A stretch of DNA of 64,000 bases from Rathayibacter oskolensis. GTDB lineage: Bacteria > Actinomycetota > Actinomycetes > Actinomycetales > Microbacteriaceae. Each line of letters begins with the position of its first letter. Position 1 is the stretch's first letter. The notes under the pieces are model-generated. The model searched no databases and was not told the DNA's origin. It worked only from the letters and a program-made list of their open reading frames with translations. The stretch lies in the NCBI RefSeq assembly GCF_900177245.1, contig NZ_FXBM01000001.1, forward strand, positions 124,001 through 188,000, given 5' to 3'. Both the position numbers and the translations under genes were made by a program. Positions 24,454-31,982 of this stretch are shown here, piece by piece.

Positions 24454-25350
24454 ATGCAGACCGACGATCTCGACCTCTCCCGCCTCCGCGCCCTCGCTGC
24501 CGCCGTCCGGCACGGCTCCTTCGACGCGGCCGCTCGCGCGCTGCGGATCACCCCCTCGGCGCTGAGCCAGCGGATCAAGGCGCTCGAGTCCGCCGCCGGC
24601 CGAGTGCTGCTGGTGCGCTCGCGGCCGGTCGTCGCGACGGAGGCGGGCGCCGGACTCCTCCGCCTCGCCCGCCAGATCGAGCTGCTGGCCGACGAGGCCG
24701 TGCGCGCCCTCGGCGACGACGGCGACTCCGCCGGCCCGGTCGTCGTGCCGCTGGCCGTCAACGCGGACTCGCTCGCGACCTGGGTCCTGCCCGCGCTCGC
24801 CGCGGTCCCCGACGTCGTCTTCGAGCTGCACCGGGAGGATCAGGAGCACACCACCGCGTTCCTCCGCGACGGCACGGTGCTCGCGGCCGTCACGGCCGAG
24901 GCGGAGGCGGTGCTGGGCTGCACCGTCGCCCCCCTCGGCGTCATGCGGTACCGCGCGATGGCGGCGCCGGCCTTCGCCGACCGGTGGTTCCCCTCCGGAG
25001 ATCTCGCGGCGCTCGCCACGGCGCCGGCGGTGGTCTTCGACGAGAAGGACCGGCTGCAGGAGCGGTTCCTCGCGGCGCAGGGCGTCGACGGCCGTCCGCC
25101 GCAGCACCGCGTGCCGGGGTCGACCGACTTCGAGGCGGCGGTGCGACTCGGGCTCGGCTGGGGCATGCTGCCGGAGCTCCAGTCGCCCGTCGGGGCACCG
25201 GGACTCGTCCCGCTCGGCGGCGGCCCCGTCGACGTCCCCCTCTTCTGGCAGCAGTGGGCGCTGCGGACGCCGAGCCTCGAGGCGGTGGCCGCCGCGATCG
25301 CCCAGGGCGCCCGCGTGAGCCTCCTTGCGGCGGGCCCGCCGCTCGCCTAA
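24454..25350 (+). CDS. LysR-family regulator of the LysE gene (LysG/ArgP type)
   Basis: A 298-residue LysR-type regulator. The N-terminal winged helix-turn-helix is at about residues 7-65 (AAAVRHGSFDAAARALRITPSALSQRIKALE, in positions), with the ArgP/LysG sequence pattern. The effector domain follows with STDFEAAVRLGLGWGMLPE near the C-terminus. It would activate the divergent exporter when basic amino acids accumulate. The shared 68-base gap has to hold its binding site; no perfect palindrome was seen. The assignment rests on homology plus gene order. Confidence 0.88.
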   Translation: MQTDDLDLSRLRALAAAVRHGSFDAAARALRITPSALSQRIKALESAAGRVLLVRSRPVVATEAGAGLLRLARQIELLADEAVRALGDDGDSAGPVVVPLAVNADSLATWVLPALAAVPDVVFELHREDQEHTTAFLRDGTVLAAVTAEAEAVLGCTVAPLGVMRYRAMAAPAFADRWFPSGDLAALATAPAVVFDEKDRLQERFLAAQGVDGRPPQHRVPGSTDFEAAVRLGLGWGMLPELQSPVGAPGLVPLGGGPVDVPLFWQQWALRTPSLEAVAAAIAQGARVSLLAAGPPLA

Positions 25351-25482
25351 GCTACTCAGGTTGCGTGCATCTGCATGCGCTCGCGTGCTGCCCTCCGGGC
25401 GCGCGCCGACAAGTGACCTTGGGTGGGTCGGGCGAGGCCTCGTGCCGCGCGTGGCCCACGGTAACCACATATGGAGGAAACT

Positions 25483-25719
25483 ATGGCAGCAGTCTGCCAG
25501 GTGACCGGAGCCGTCCCCGGCTTCGGACACGCCATCTCGCACTCGCACCGGCGCACCAAGCGCCGCTTCGACCCGAACGTGCAGAAGAAGACGTACTACG
25601 TCCCCTCGCTCCGCCGTAACGTCACCCTGACGCTGTCGGCCAAGGGCATCAAGGTCATCGACGCCCGTGGCATCGAGTCCGTCGTCAAGGACATTCTCGC
25701 TCGTGGGGTGAAGATCTAA
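25483..25719 (+). CDS. rpmB: 50S ribosomal protein L28, zinc-free form
   Basis: A 78-residue L28 with [16 protein letters not shown] near the N-terminus. Zinc-binding L28 proteins carry two CxxC pairs; here only one cysteine remains (CQVTG), so this is the zinc-free form. The ATG at 25483 is preceded by GGAGGAA; an upstream in-frame ATG at 25471 overlaps that site and is not the start. The stop shares one base with the ATG of rpmG (TAATG). Confidence 0.95.
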   Translation: MAAVCQVTGAVPGFGHAISHSHRRTKRRFDPNVQKKTYYVPSLRRNVTLTLSAKGIKVIDARGIESVVKDILARGVKI

Positions 25720-25886
25720 TGGCAAAGCAGCAGGACGTCCGTCCCATCATCAAGCTCCGTTCGACGGCAGGAACCGGTTACACCTACGTGACCAAGAAGA
25801 ACCGTCGCAACGACCCCGACCGTCTCGTGCTCAAGAAGTACGACCCCGTAGTGCGCAAGCACGTCGACTTCCGCGAGGAGCGCTAA
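25719..25886 (+). CDS. rpmG: 50S ribosomal protein L33, zinc-free form
   Basis: A 55-residue L33 beginning [18 protein letters not shown] and ending [11 protein letters not shown]. It has no cysteine, whereas zinc-binding L33 has four. It is part of a three-gene ribosomal message and its ATG overlaps the rpmB stop. The next gene, rpsN, begins 3 bases after its stop. Confidence 0.93.
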   Translation: MAKQQDVRPIIKLRSTAGTGYTYVTKKNRRNDPDRLVLKKYDPVVRKHVDFREER

Positions 25887-25888
25887 GT

Positions 25889-26194
25889 ATGGCTAAGAAG
25901 AGCAAGATCGCCCGCAACGAGCAGCGAAAGATCGTCGTCGACCGCTACGCGGCCAAGCGCCTAGAGCTGAAGAAGGCCCTCGTCGACCCGGCCGGGACCG
26001 ACGAGAGCCGCGAGGAGGCCCGCGTCGGCCTCCAGAAGCTCCCCCGCAACGCGTCGCCCGTCCGCGTCCGCTCGCGCGACGCCGTCGACGGCCGCCCCCG
26101 CGGCAACCTCTCGAAGTTCGGCATCTCGCGTGTCCGCTTCCGCGACATGGCCCACCGCGGCGAACTGCCCGGCATCACCAAGTCGAGCTGGTAG
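25889..26194 (+). CDS. rpsN: 30S ribosomal protein S14, long zinc-free form
   Basis: A 101-residue S14 of the long type, lacking the CxxC pairs of the short zinc-binding form ([21 protein letters not shown] takes their place). It starts 2 bases after the rpmG stop, with SD-like sequence inside rpmG. Two consecutive hairpins follow its stop and probably end the message. Confidence 0.93.
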   Translation: MAKKSKIARNEQRKIVVDRYAAKRLELKKALVDPAGTDESREEARVGLQKLPRNASPVRVRSRDAVDGRPRGNLSKFGISRVRFRDMAHRGELPGITKSSW

Positions 26195-26196
26195 AG

Positions 26197-26220
26197 ACCG
26201 GCGCAACGCGCCGGTTTCTC
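26197..26220 (+). terminator. Rho-independent terminator after rpsN
   Basis: ACCGGCGC (26197-26204), loop AAC, GCGCCGGT (26208-26215), then TTCTC. It starts 2 bases after the S14 stop codon. Confidence 0.75.
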
Positions 26221-26244
26221 CCAGCGTGCTAGCTGCGTGAACGA

Positions 26245-26280
26245 CCGAAGGCCCCGGATCCTGCGATCCGGGGCCTTCGG
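26245..26280. terminator. Second long hairpin downstream of rpsN
   Basis: A perfect 16-bp stem (26245-26260 with 26265-26280) closes on a CTGC loop. It contains AAGGCCCCGGATC and its complement and has no T tract. It could terminate in either direction and separates the ribosomal message from the structured repeat that follows. Confidence 0.65.
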
Positions 26281-26291
26281 CGTTCCCGTGC

Positions 26292-26409
26292 GAGGGGCGT
26301 CCCCGCCGCCCCTCGCCGCAGTCGGCTCGCCGAGGTGGCCGGGTCCCGCAGAGCGTCCTGCGTCCGCTGCGCGAAATCGCTTGGCACGCGATTTCGCGAT
26401 GCGCTCGCA
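26292..26409. repeat. Structured intergenic repeat, copy 1
   Basis: About 118 bp. It opens with an 8-bp stem GAGGGGCG/CGCCCCTC (26292-26299, 26307-26314, loop TCCCCGC) and closes with an 11-bp stem CGCGAAATCGC/GCGATTTCGCG (26370-26380, 26388-26398, loop TTGGCAC). A second copy at 38380-38496 is about 85% identical by eye and keeps both stems and loops, one pair changing from A-T to G-C. Confidence 0.8.
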
Positions 26410-26603
26410 CGTCCGGCTTGCTGTCCACCTCTTCTCAGGCTGTCCCTCTCTTCTCAGGGCGATCCGGCGCACGTGGCTCCCTCGGCTCGGCGAAGGCGGC
26501 CGTTCGTGACGGATCGGCGGGGGAGGCCCGTCTCGCTCGTCCAGGAGCCGCGCTGGGGCGGGTGGGGCCCGGTGGCCCGGGGCGGCGGGTCGGTCGCCCC
26601 TCC

Positions 26604-26609
26604 TAACAT
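26604..26609 (+). promoter_or_regulatory. -10 box of a probable leaderless deoC message
   Basis: TAACAT ends 6 bases before the deoC ATG, so transcription likely starts at the start codon. A GGAGG next to the ATG lies too close to act as a normal ribosome-binding site. No clear -35 is seen. Confidence 0.45.
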
Positions 26610-26615
26610 GGAGGC

Positions 26616-27341
26616 ATGACCGACACCAGCCTTCCGAGCGTCGCCGAGGTCGCGGCGCTCATCGACCACGCGATCCTCAAGCCCGAGCTGACCCGCGCCG
26701 AGGTCGACGCCCAGCTCGACGAGGCCCGCGTGTCGGGGGTCTTCAGCGTCTGCGTGCGCCCCTCCGACATCGTGCACTCGGTCGCCCGCCTCGAGGGCTC
26801 CGGCGTCCTCGTCGGCACCGTCATCGGGTTCCCGCACGGCACCACCTCGACCGCCGCGAAGGTCGCCGAGGCACGCCAGGCGCTGTCCGACGGCGCGGCC
26901 GAGCTCGACATGGTCGTCAACATCGGCCGCCTGCGCAGCGGACTCCTCGCCGACGTCGAGGACGACATCCGCGCGGTCGTCGAGGCCGCCCCCGGCCACG
27001 TCGTCAAGGTGATCCTCGAGACGAGCTACCTCGACGACGAGCAGATCGTCGCCGGCAGCGAGGCGTCCGAGCGAGCGGGCGCCGACTTCGTCAAGACCGC
27101 GACGGGCTTCGGAGGCGGCGGCGCGAACGAGCACGACCTGCGGCTGATGCGCGGGGCCGTCTCGGACGCCGTCCAGGTGAAGGCGTCCGGAGGCGTCCGC
27201 GACCTCGACACGCTCCTCGCCTACCGCGCGCTCGGCGTGACGCGCTTCGGCACGAGCGGTTCGGCCACGATCCTGGGCGACCTCGCGGCCCGCCTCGCCG
27301 GCGACTCCTCCGCCGCCCGCGTCGACTCCGGCTCCTACTGA
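26616..27341 (+). CDS. deoC: Deoxyribose-phosphate aldolase
   Basis: A 241-residue DeoC. The Schiff-base lysine is Lys160 in DFVKTATGFG, with the second catalytic lysine at 189 (VKASGG) and Asp99 in ELDMVVN. It splits 2-deoxyribose 5-phosphate into glyceraldehyde 3-phosphate and acetaldehyde during deoxynucleoside breakdown in the cytoplasm. No other deo genes are nearby; the next gene begins 1 base after its stop and encodes an unrelated membrane protein. Confidence 0.95.
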   Translation: MTDTSLPSVAEVAALIDHAILKPELTRAEVDAQLDEARVSGVFSVCVRPSDIVHSVARLEGSGVLVGTVIGFPHGTTSTAAKVAEARQALSDGAAELDMVVNIGRLRSGLLADVEDDIRAVVEAAPGHVVKVILETSYLDDEQIVAGSEASERAGADFVKTATGFGGGGANEHDLRLMRGAVSDAVQVKASGGVRDLDTLLAYRALGVTRFGTSGSATILGDLAARLAGDSSAARVDSGSY

Positions 27342-27342
27342 C

Positions 27343-27906
27343 GTGACGGGAGAATCGGCGGCTCCCGGTGACGCACGCACCGGCTTCCGTGGCGGCTCGC
27401 GCCGCCGCGGGCGGGGCCACGGCGCTCCGCTCGACCAGATCGCGCGAGCGCTCAAGGAGCGGGTGTACGCCGCCTTCACCGGACTCGCCGTCGTCATGAT
27501 CTACGCCGTCGACGACCATCCCGACGCCGGGCACGCGCTCAACAGCCTGATCGTCTCGATCATCGGCATCTCGGCCGCGGGCTTCGTGGCCGAGATCATC
27601 GCCCATCAGGTCGCGCACGCCGCCCTCCCCTCCGGCGCCGAGGTCCGGACGATGCTGCAGATCGCCGCCGGGGCGCTGGCCTCGGCGTCCTTCCCCGTCC
27701 TCGCGCTGCTCGCGGCCGTCCTCGGCTGGCTCGAACCGCTGGCGGCGCTGCGCATCGCCGTCGGCGTCTACGTCGTCACCCTGGCCGGCATCGCCCTGAT
27801 CGCGGTCGCGCGCGCCGGGCTCAGCTGGCGGCAGAGCCTGGTCTCGCTGGCGGGCATCGTCGGACTCGGCGCCGTCGTCGTCGCGGTGCTGGCCCTCGCG
27901 CACTGA
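27343..27906 (+). CDS. Multi-pass membrane protein, unknown
   Basis: A 187-residue protein with an Arg/Gly-rich cytoplasmic N-terminus (1-38) and about four hydrophobic helices (about 42-60, 64-85, 100-130, 135-187 as two). I do not recognise the family. It begins with GTG at 27343, one base after the deoC stop, so it is cotranscribed with deoC. Its relation to nucleoside breakdown is not evident. Confidence 0.65.
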   Translation: MTGESAAPGDARTGFRGGSRRRGRGHGAPLDQIARALKERVYAAFTGLAVVMIYAVDDHPDAGHALNSLIVSIIGISAAGFVAEIIAHQVAHAALPSGAEVRTMLQIAAGALASASFPVLALLAAVLGWLEPLAALRIAVGVYVVTLAGIALIAVARAGLSWRQSLVSLAGIVGLGAVVVAVLALAH

Positions 27907-27928
27907 CCCGAGCGTAGGCTCGGGGCTC

Positions 27929-28852
27929 ATGTCACGCACCCGGGTCGATCTCGGGCGCCGGGAGGATCTCGGCGCCGACTGCTCCCGCTGCTTCGCCCTG
28001 TGCTGCGTCGCGCTCGCGTTCTCGCGCTCGGCCGACTTCCCGCTCGACAAGGCCGCCGGCGACCCCTGCGTGAACCTCGACGATGACGACTCCTGCTCCG
28101 TCCACCGCACCCTCCGGCCGCGCGGCTTCGTGGGCTGCACCGTCTTCGACTGCTTCGGCGCGGGCCAGAAGGTCTCGATGCAGACGTTCGGAGGCGTCTC
28201 GTGGCGCGGTGACGAGGAGGTCCGGCGCCGGATGTTCGCGGTGTTCCCCCTGATGCGGCGACTGCACGAGCTGCTCTGGTACCTCGAGTCGGCGCTGGCT
28301 CTGCCGGGCGGCGATGCGGCGGCCCGCGCGAGTCTGCGCGACCGGTTCGACGCCGTGCACGCGCTCACGCTCGGGCGGGCGGAGGACGTCCTCGCGCTCG
28401 ACGTCGACGCCGAGTTCGCGGCGTCGCGCCCCGTCCTGATCACCGCGAGTGCTGCAGCGCGGGCGGGGCGCGGCGGAGCGAGGGGGACGGGTCGGCCGTC
28501 GGGGCGCCTCCGCCGCGGCGCCGAGCTGGTCCCGGGCGCCGACCTGGCCGGGGCCTCCCTCGCCGGCGCCGATCTGCGCGGCGTCGACCTGCGGGGCGCT
28601 CTGCTGCTCGCCGCCGACCTGCGCGGGGCGGATCTGCGCGCCTGCGACGTGCTCGGGGCCGACCTGCGCGACGCGGACGTCTCGGGGGCCGACCTCTCGG
28701 AGGCGATCTACCTGACCCAGTCGCAGGTCTCGAGCATGCGGGGCGATGCGGCGACGGTGCTGCCTCCGGACTTCACGAGGCCGTCGCACTGGTTGCTCGA
28801 GCCCTGGTCGGTCAGTCGGCCCGCGCGCCCTCGTCGACTTCCTCGCCGGTGA
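27929..28852 (+). CDS. Pentapeptide-repeat protein with N-terminal Cys cluster
   Basis: A 307-residue protein. The N-terminal part has CSRCFALCC (residues 18-26), then a further cysteine and CSVHRTLRPRGFVGCTVFDC, the YkgJ-like metal-cluster pattern. Residues about 205-275 form a run of A(D/N)LxG-type pentapeptide repeats (GADLAGASLAGADLRGVDL, in positions), expected to fold as a right-handed beta helix. The role is unknown. A TAGGCT box at 27915-27920 lies 8 bases before the ATG. Its last 41 bases overlap the end of the next gene on the other strand. Confidence 0.75.
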   Translation: MSRTRVDLGRREDLGADCSRCFALCCVALAFSRSADFPLDKAAGDPCVNLDDDDSCSVHRTLRPRGFVGCTVFDCFGAGQKVSMQTFGGVSWRGDEEVRRRMFAVFPLMRRLHELLWYLESALALPGGDAAARASLRDRFDAVHALTLGRAEDVLALDVDAEFAASRPVLITASAAARAGRGGARGTGRPSGRLRRGAELVPGADLAGASLAGADLRGVDLRGALLLAADLRGADLRACDVLGADLRDADVSGADLSEAIYLTQSQVSSMRGDAATVLPPDFTRPSHWLLEPWSVSRPARPRRLPRR

Positions 28853-29054
28853 TCCCCTCGATCACGGAGCGCTCGAGCAGGTGCGCCCCGCTCCAGGCCT
28901 CGATCACGCAGCGGGGGAAGGCCTCCCGGTCGGGGTCGCGCAGCCACGTTGCTGCGGCCTCCCTGGCCCAGGCCTCGGAGGCGTAGACGCCGATGATCTC
29001 GGTGCGGTCGTCCCACGGGGTGGCCGTCAGGAGCACGTAGTGGTCTCCGTTCAC
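28812..29054 (-). CDS. Small conserved-looking protein, unknown
   Basis: An 80-residue soluble protein beginning (GTG) at 29054 with GGAGG 9 bases upstream. It is acidic and contains VLLTATPWDDRTEIIGVYASEAWAREAA (shown by position 7-34) but no motif I can name. It overlaps the 3' end of the pentapeptide gene by 41 bases in convergent orientation. Confidence 0.5.
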   Translation of the reverse strand: MNGDHYVLLTATPWDDRTEIIGVYASEAWAREAAATWLRDPDREAFPRCVIEAWSGAHLLERSVIEGITGEEVDEGARAD

Positions 29055-29159
29055 CGGTGGTCCTCCCCGTCAGTGCCGGTCGACACGCGACCTGGCCACC
29101 CACGGCTGTCCCTCATCGGTGGGTCAGCCCAGACTACTGCGCGACGAGGGTCGGAGGGG

Positions 29160-29390
29160 TCAGCCGATCGAGTCACGGAGTCGCCCGTTCAGAGCGCCGA
29201 TCGCGGCGGCGATCTCGTCCGCGTCCGAGCCGAGGAGGACGGTGCCGCCCAGCTCGAGGCCGTGCCGCAGCACGTCCACCTCGGAGTCGGCGAGGCGCCC
29301 CGCAGCGACCAGTGCCTCGAGGGCGGCGAGGATGGCGACGAGAGCGACGGCATCGTCGACCTGCAGGGGTCGGGCGCTGTCCTGCTGCAC
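29160..29390 (-). CDS. Small unknown protein
   Basis: A 76-residue protein whose GTG start at 29390 has AGGAGG 7 bases ahead, which is better than any upstream start. The sequence is mostly helical (AVALVAILAALEALVAAGRL) with a Gly/Leu-rich middle. I do not recognise it. It stands alone between two gene pairs. Confidence 0.45.
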   Translation of the reverse strand: MQQDSARPLQVDDAVALVAILAALEALVAAGRLADSEVDVLRHGLELGGTVLLGSDADEIAAAIGALNGRLRDSIG

Positions 29391-29531
29391 GACGCACCTC
29401 CTGTTCGGATTCGGGATCGGGCGGGACAGGGATCCGGGTCCGGGGATCGCGCGCTCTCGATCTTGGCGCACGGACGACGCCTCGCGGCCCTCCGACCGCG
29501 AGGCGTCGTACGTATGGACTACTTCTGGGGG

Positions 29532-29960
29532 TCAGGCGACCCGCGGCTGGGCCTCCGGAGCGTCGGCCTCGGGGATGAACACGTCCTGAACGGTCACGTT
29601 GATCTCTGCGACCTCCATCCCGACGATCTGCTGGATCGCGCCGGCGACGGCCGAGCGCACTCCCTCGGCGACGTCCTGGAGGGGCGCGGGGTACTCGGCG
29701 ACGATGACCACGTCGGCGGCGACCTGGCGCTCGCCGACCTCGACCTTCACGCCCTGGCCGCGGTCGTCCGTCCCGATCGCGCTGCGCAGCGCGCCGATCG
29801 CGCGGGCGGCTCCGCCACCGAGGGCGTGCACACCGGGGACCTCGCGGGCGGCGATGCCGGCGACCTTCGCGATGACGCCGTCGTCGATGACGGTGCGTCC
29901 GGCTCCGGAAGCGCCGGCTCCGGAAGCGCCGCTGGTGGTGGTGGTGATGCTCTCGGCCAT
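29532..29960 (-). CDS. Asp23/Gls24 family envelope stress protein
   Basis: A 142-residue Asp23 protein. After a Thr/Ser/Gly-rich lead (1-24), the core has VIAKVAGIAAREVPGVHAL and VAEYPAPLQDVAEGVRSAVAGAIQQIVGMEVAEINVTVQDVF (about 85-125), typical of the family. In Gram-positive bacteria Asp23 proteins are linked to cell-envelope homeostasis. The ATG at 29960 has GAGGAGA just before it. No partner membrane protein (AmaP) is adjacent. Confidence 0.85.
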   Translation of the reverse strand: MAESITTTTSGASGAGASGAGRTVIDDGVIAKVAGIAAREVPGVHALGGGAARAIGALRSAIGTDDRGQGVKVEVGERQVAADVVIVAEYPAPLQDVAEGVRSAVAGAIQQIVGMEVAEINVTVQDVFIPEADAPEAQPRVA

Positions 29961-30084
29961 GGTCTCCTCTTTCGCTCGCTCCCCGATCACTCCGATCGGG
30001 CGGTTCTGCGGGTAGGACGCGCGCCGGCGCTCGATCGTCACGCCGAGTCCCACAGCGTCCAGGGAACTGCCAGGAGGCGCCTCG

Positions 30085-31008
30085 TCAGCGGGAGGTGGCG
30101 TGGGCGAGGAAGGCGAGCGTGCGGTCGAGGGCGGCCCGGGCGTCGGGGAGGTCGAGGTGGAACTGGTACTCGTGTCCGAGCTGCGCCTCGTGGCCCTCGC
30201 CCCAGAAGAGCTCGGTGACGGGGACGCCGAGCGAGCGCAGATGGGCCGCGAACGGGCGGGACTGGCCGGCCGTGAGGGCGTCGGCGTTGCCTCCGCTGAT
30301 GAACACCGGAGGGAAGCGCGGTGTCACGTGGTCGATGGTCGACATCTGCGCGGCCGCCGTCGACTCCGGCCAGTTCCTCTGCCCGGTGTAGGAGCGCAGC
30401 GCCGAGCGGAGGCCCCAGCCGGCGACTCCGGTGGCCGTCGCCAGCGCCGGCAGGTCGAAGACGCCGCAGTGCAGCACCACCGCGCGGACGGCGTCGACCG
30501 GGAGCGTCGTGGTCAGCCCCGCGTCGCGCGCGTAGGAGGGGTTCGTGATCGCGGTGGCCAGCTGGCTGGCCAGCTGCGCGCCCGCGGAGTCGCCGGCCAG
30601 CACGATGCGGTCGCGGGCGATCCCGAGTCGGCCGGCGTTGCGCCGCAGGTGCTCGAGCGCGGCGAGGAGCTGCCGTGGCGCGGTCGGGTACACCGATTCG
30701 GGCCCGCGCCCGTAGTCGAGGCCGACGGCCGTGTAGCCGGCGCCGGCGAGCAGGCGGAGGTAGGGCTCGACATCGCGGCGGTGGCCGGAGACCCAGCCGC
30801 CGCCGTGGATCCAGACCACGGTCGCGCGGGCACCCGCTCCCGGTGAGCGGAACACGTCCGCGGTCGTCGCGGGTGCTCCCGCCCGGGCGGGGATCGGCTC
30901 CGCGACCCGGGTCACGCCCTCGGGCACCCTCGGGCGCATCGCCGCGGCGGTGCGCCGCGCCTCCCGCTCGAAGACCGCCCTGATCGCGAGTGCCGCCACA
31001 CGTCCCAT
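30085..31008 (-). CDS. Alpha/beta hydrolase, hormone-sensitive-lipase-like esterase
   Basis: A 307-residue esterase. The oxyanion motif HGGGW is near residue 69, the nucleophile motif GDSAG follows about 75 residues later, and the catalytic His is in GHEAQLGHEYQFH near the C-terminus. It hydrolyses small acyl esters. The ATG start at 31008 has no strong ribosome-binding site. It is divergent from the TauE-type gene at 31138. Confidence 0.85.
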   Translation of the reverse strand: MGRVAALAIRAVFEREARRTAAAMRPRVPEGVTRVAEPIPARAGAPATTADVFRSPGAGARATVVWIHGGGWVSGHRRDVEPYLRLLAGAGYTAVGLDYGRGPESVYPTAPRQLLAALEHLRRNAGRLGIARDRIVLAGDSAGAQLASQLATAITNPSYARDAGLTTTLPVDAVRAVVLHCGVFDLPALATATGVAGWGLRSALRSYTGQRNWPESTAAAQMSTIDHVTPRFPPVFISGGNADALTAGQSRPFAAHLRSLGVPVTELFWGEGHEAQLGHEYQFHLDLPDARAALDRTLAFLAHATSR

Positions 31009-31137
31009 GCCCGTGCCCCTCCCCGCGATGAGCCCCCCGGCCGCGTCCCGCCACCCAGGAGGCTACGCATCCCATGTTTCGGCCGTGCGACGGGGCTGCG
31101 GTTCGCCCTCCCGTCGCCGCTGTGGTGGCATGGGGTC

Positions 31138-31950
31138 GTGACGGATGACGCGACCCCCGAGGCCACTGCCGCCCCCCTCCGTGCGAGGACGATGCTGGTG
31201 CTCGCGCTCATCGGCGCGATCGGCGGAGTGCTCTCGGGCGCCTTCGGGGTCGGCGGCGGAATCGTGATGGTGCCGATGCTGATCGCCTGGGCGGGGATGG
31301 ACCAGCGCCGCGCCTCCGCGACGTCGCTGCTGGCCATCGCGCCGACCTCGGTCGCCGGCGCCTTCGGCTACGCGCTCGCCGGTCAGGTCGCGTGGCTCCC
31401 CGCCGCGGTGATCGCCGCAGCCGCCGTGCTCGGCGCGGTCGGCGGCTCCTGGCTGCTGGCACGGCTCCCGCTCGGCGTGCTCCGCTGGCTGTTCGTCGCC
31501 CTGCTGCTCGCGGCGGCGGTGCGGATGGCGGTGTTCGGCTCGAACGAGACGGGTGAGGTCGCGGAGGGCTGGGGGGTCTGGCCGGGATTCGCGGGGCTCG
31601 GCATCGGGATGGGCGTCGCCTCCGGTCTCTTCGGCATCGGCGGGGGCGCGATCGCGGTGCCCGTCCTGGTCGGCGCGTTCGGTCTCGCCGATCTGCTCGC
31701 GAAGGGCACCTCGCTCGCCGCGATGATCCCGACGGCGATCACCGGCTCGATCGCGAACGCCCGGCGCGGGCTGCTCGAGGTGCGGGCGGGGCTCGTCGTG
31801 GGCCTGACGGCGACGGCCTTCTCGTTCGCCGGAGTCGCGCTGTCGTTCCTGCTGCCGGCCCGCCTCTCGGGGTACCTCTTCGCCGGCCTGCTCGTGCTCG
31901 CCGCCGTCCAGCTGGTGCTGAAGGGGAGGCGGATGCGCTCGGATCCTTGA
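31138..31950 (+). CDS. TauE/SafE-family membrane transporter
   Basis: A 270-residue membrane protein with about eight helices in two repeats. Each repeat has a Gly-rich GGxG helix end (SGAFGVGGGIVMVPML and SGLFGIGGGAIAVPVL). The family exports sulfite, sulfoacetate or similar anions. It starts with GTG at 31138. Its stop lies within the -35 box proposed for the next gene. Confidence 0.85.
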   Translation: MTDDATPEATAAPLRARTMLVLALIGAIGGVLSGAFGVGGGIVMVPMLIAWAGMDQRRASATSLLAIAPTSVAGAFGYALAGQVAWLPAAVIAAAAVLGAVGGSWLLARLPLGVLRWLFVALLLAAAVRMAVFGSNETGEVAEGWGVWPGFAGLGIGMGVASGLFGIGGGAIAVPVLVGAFGLADLLAKGTSLAAMIPTAITGSIANARRGLLEVRAGLVVGLTATAFSFAGVALSFLLPARLSGYLFAGLLVLAAVQLVLKGRRMRSDP

Positions 31951-31975
31951 CAGCCCCAAGTTGTTAGTGTTCGAT
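31947..31975 (+). promoter_or_regulatory. Promoter of the MDR reductase at 31983, leaderless type
   Basis: TTGACA (31947-31952, perfect -35) and TTCGAT (31970-31975) are 17 bases apart. The predicted start of transcription falls on or next to the ATG at 31983, and no ribosome-binding site is seen. Confidence 0.55.
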
Positions 31976-31982
31976 CAGTCAC

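Noticed and set aside
25361-25482. Promoter and attenuator for rpmB
   Set aside because: TTGCGT at 25361 lacks a -10 at the right distance and no stable leader hairpin was convincing.
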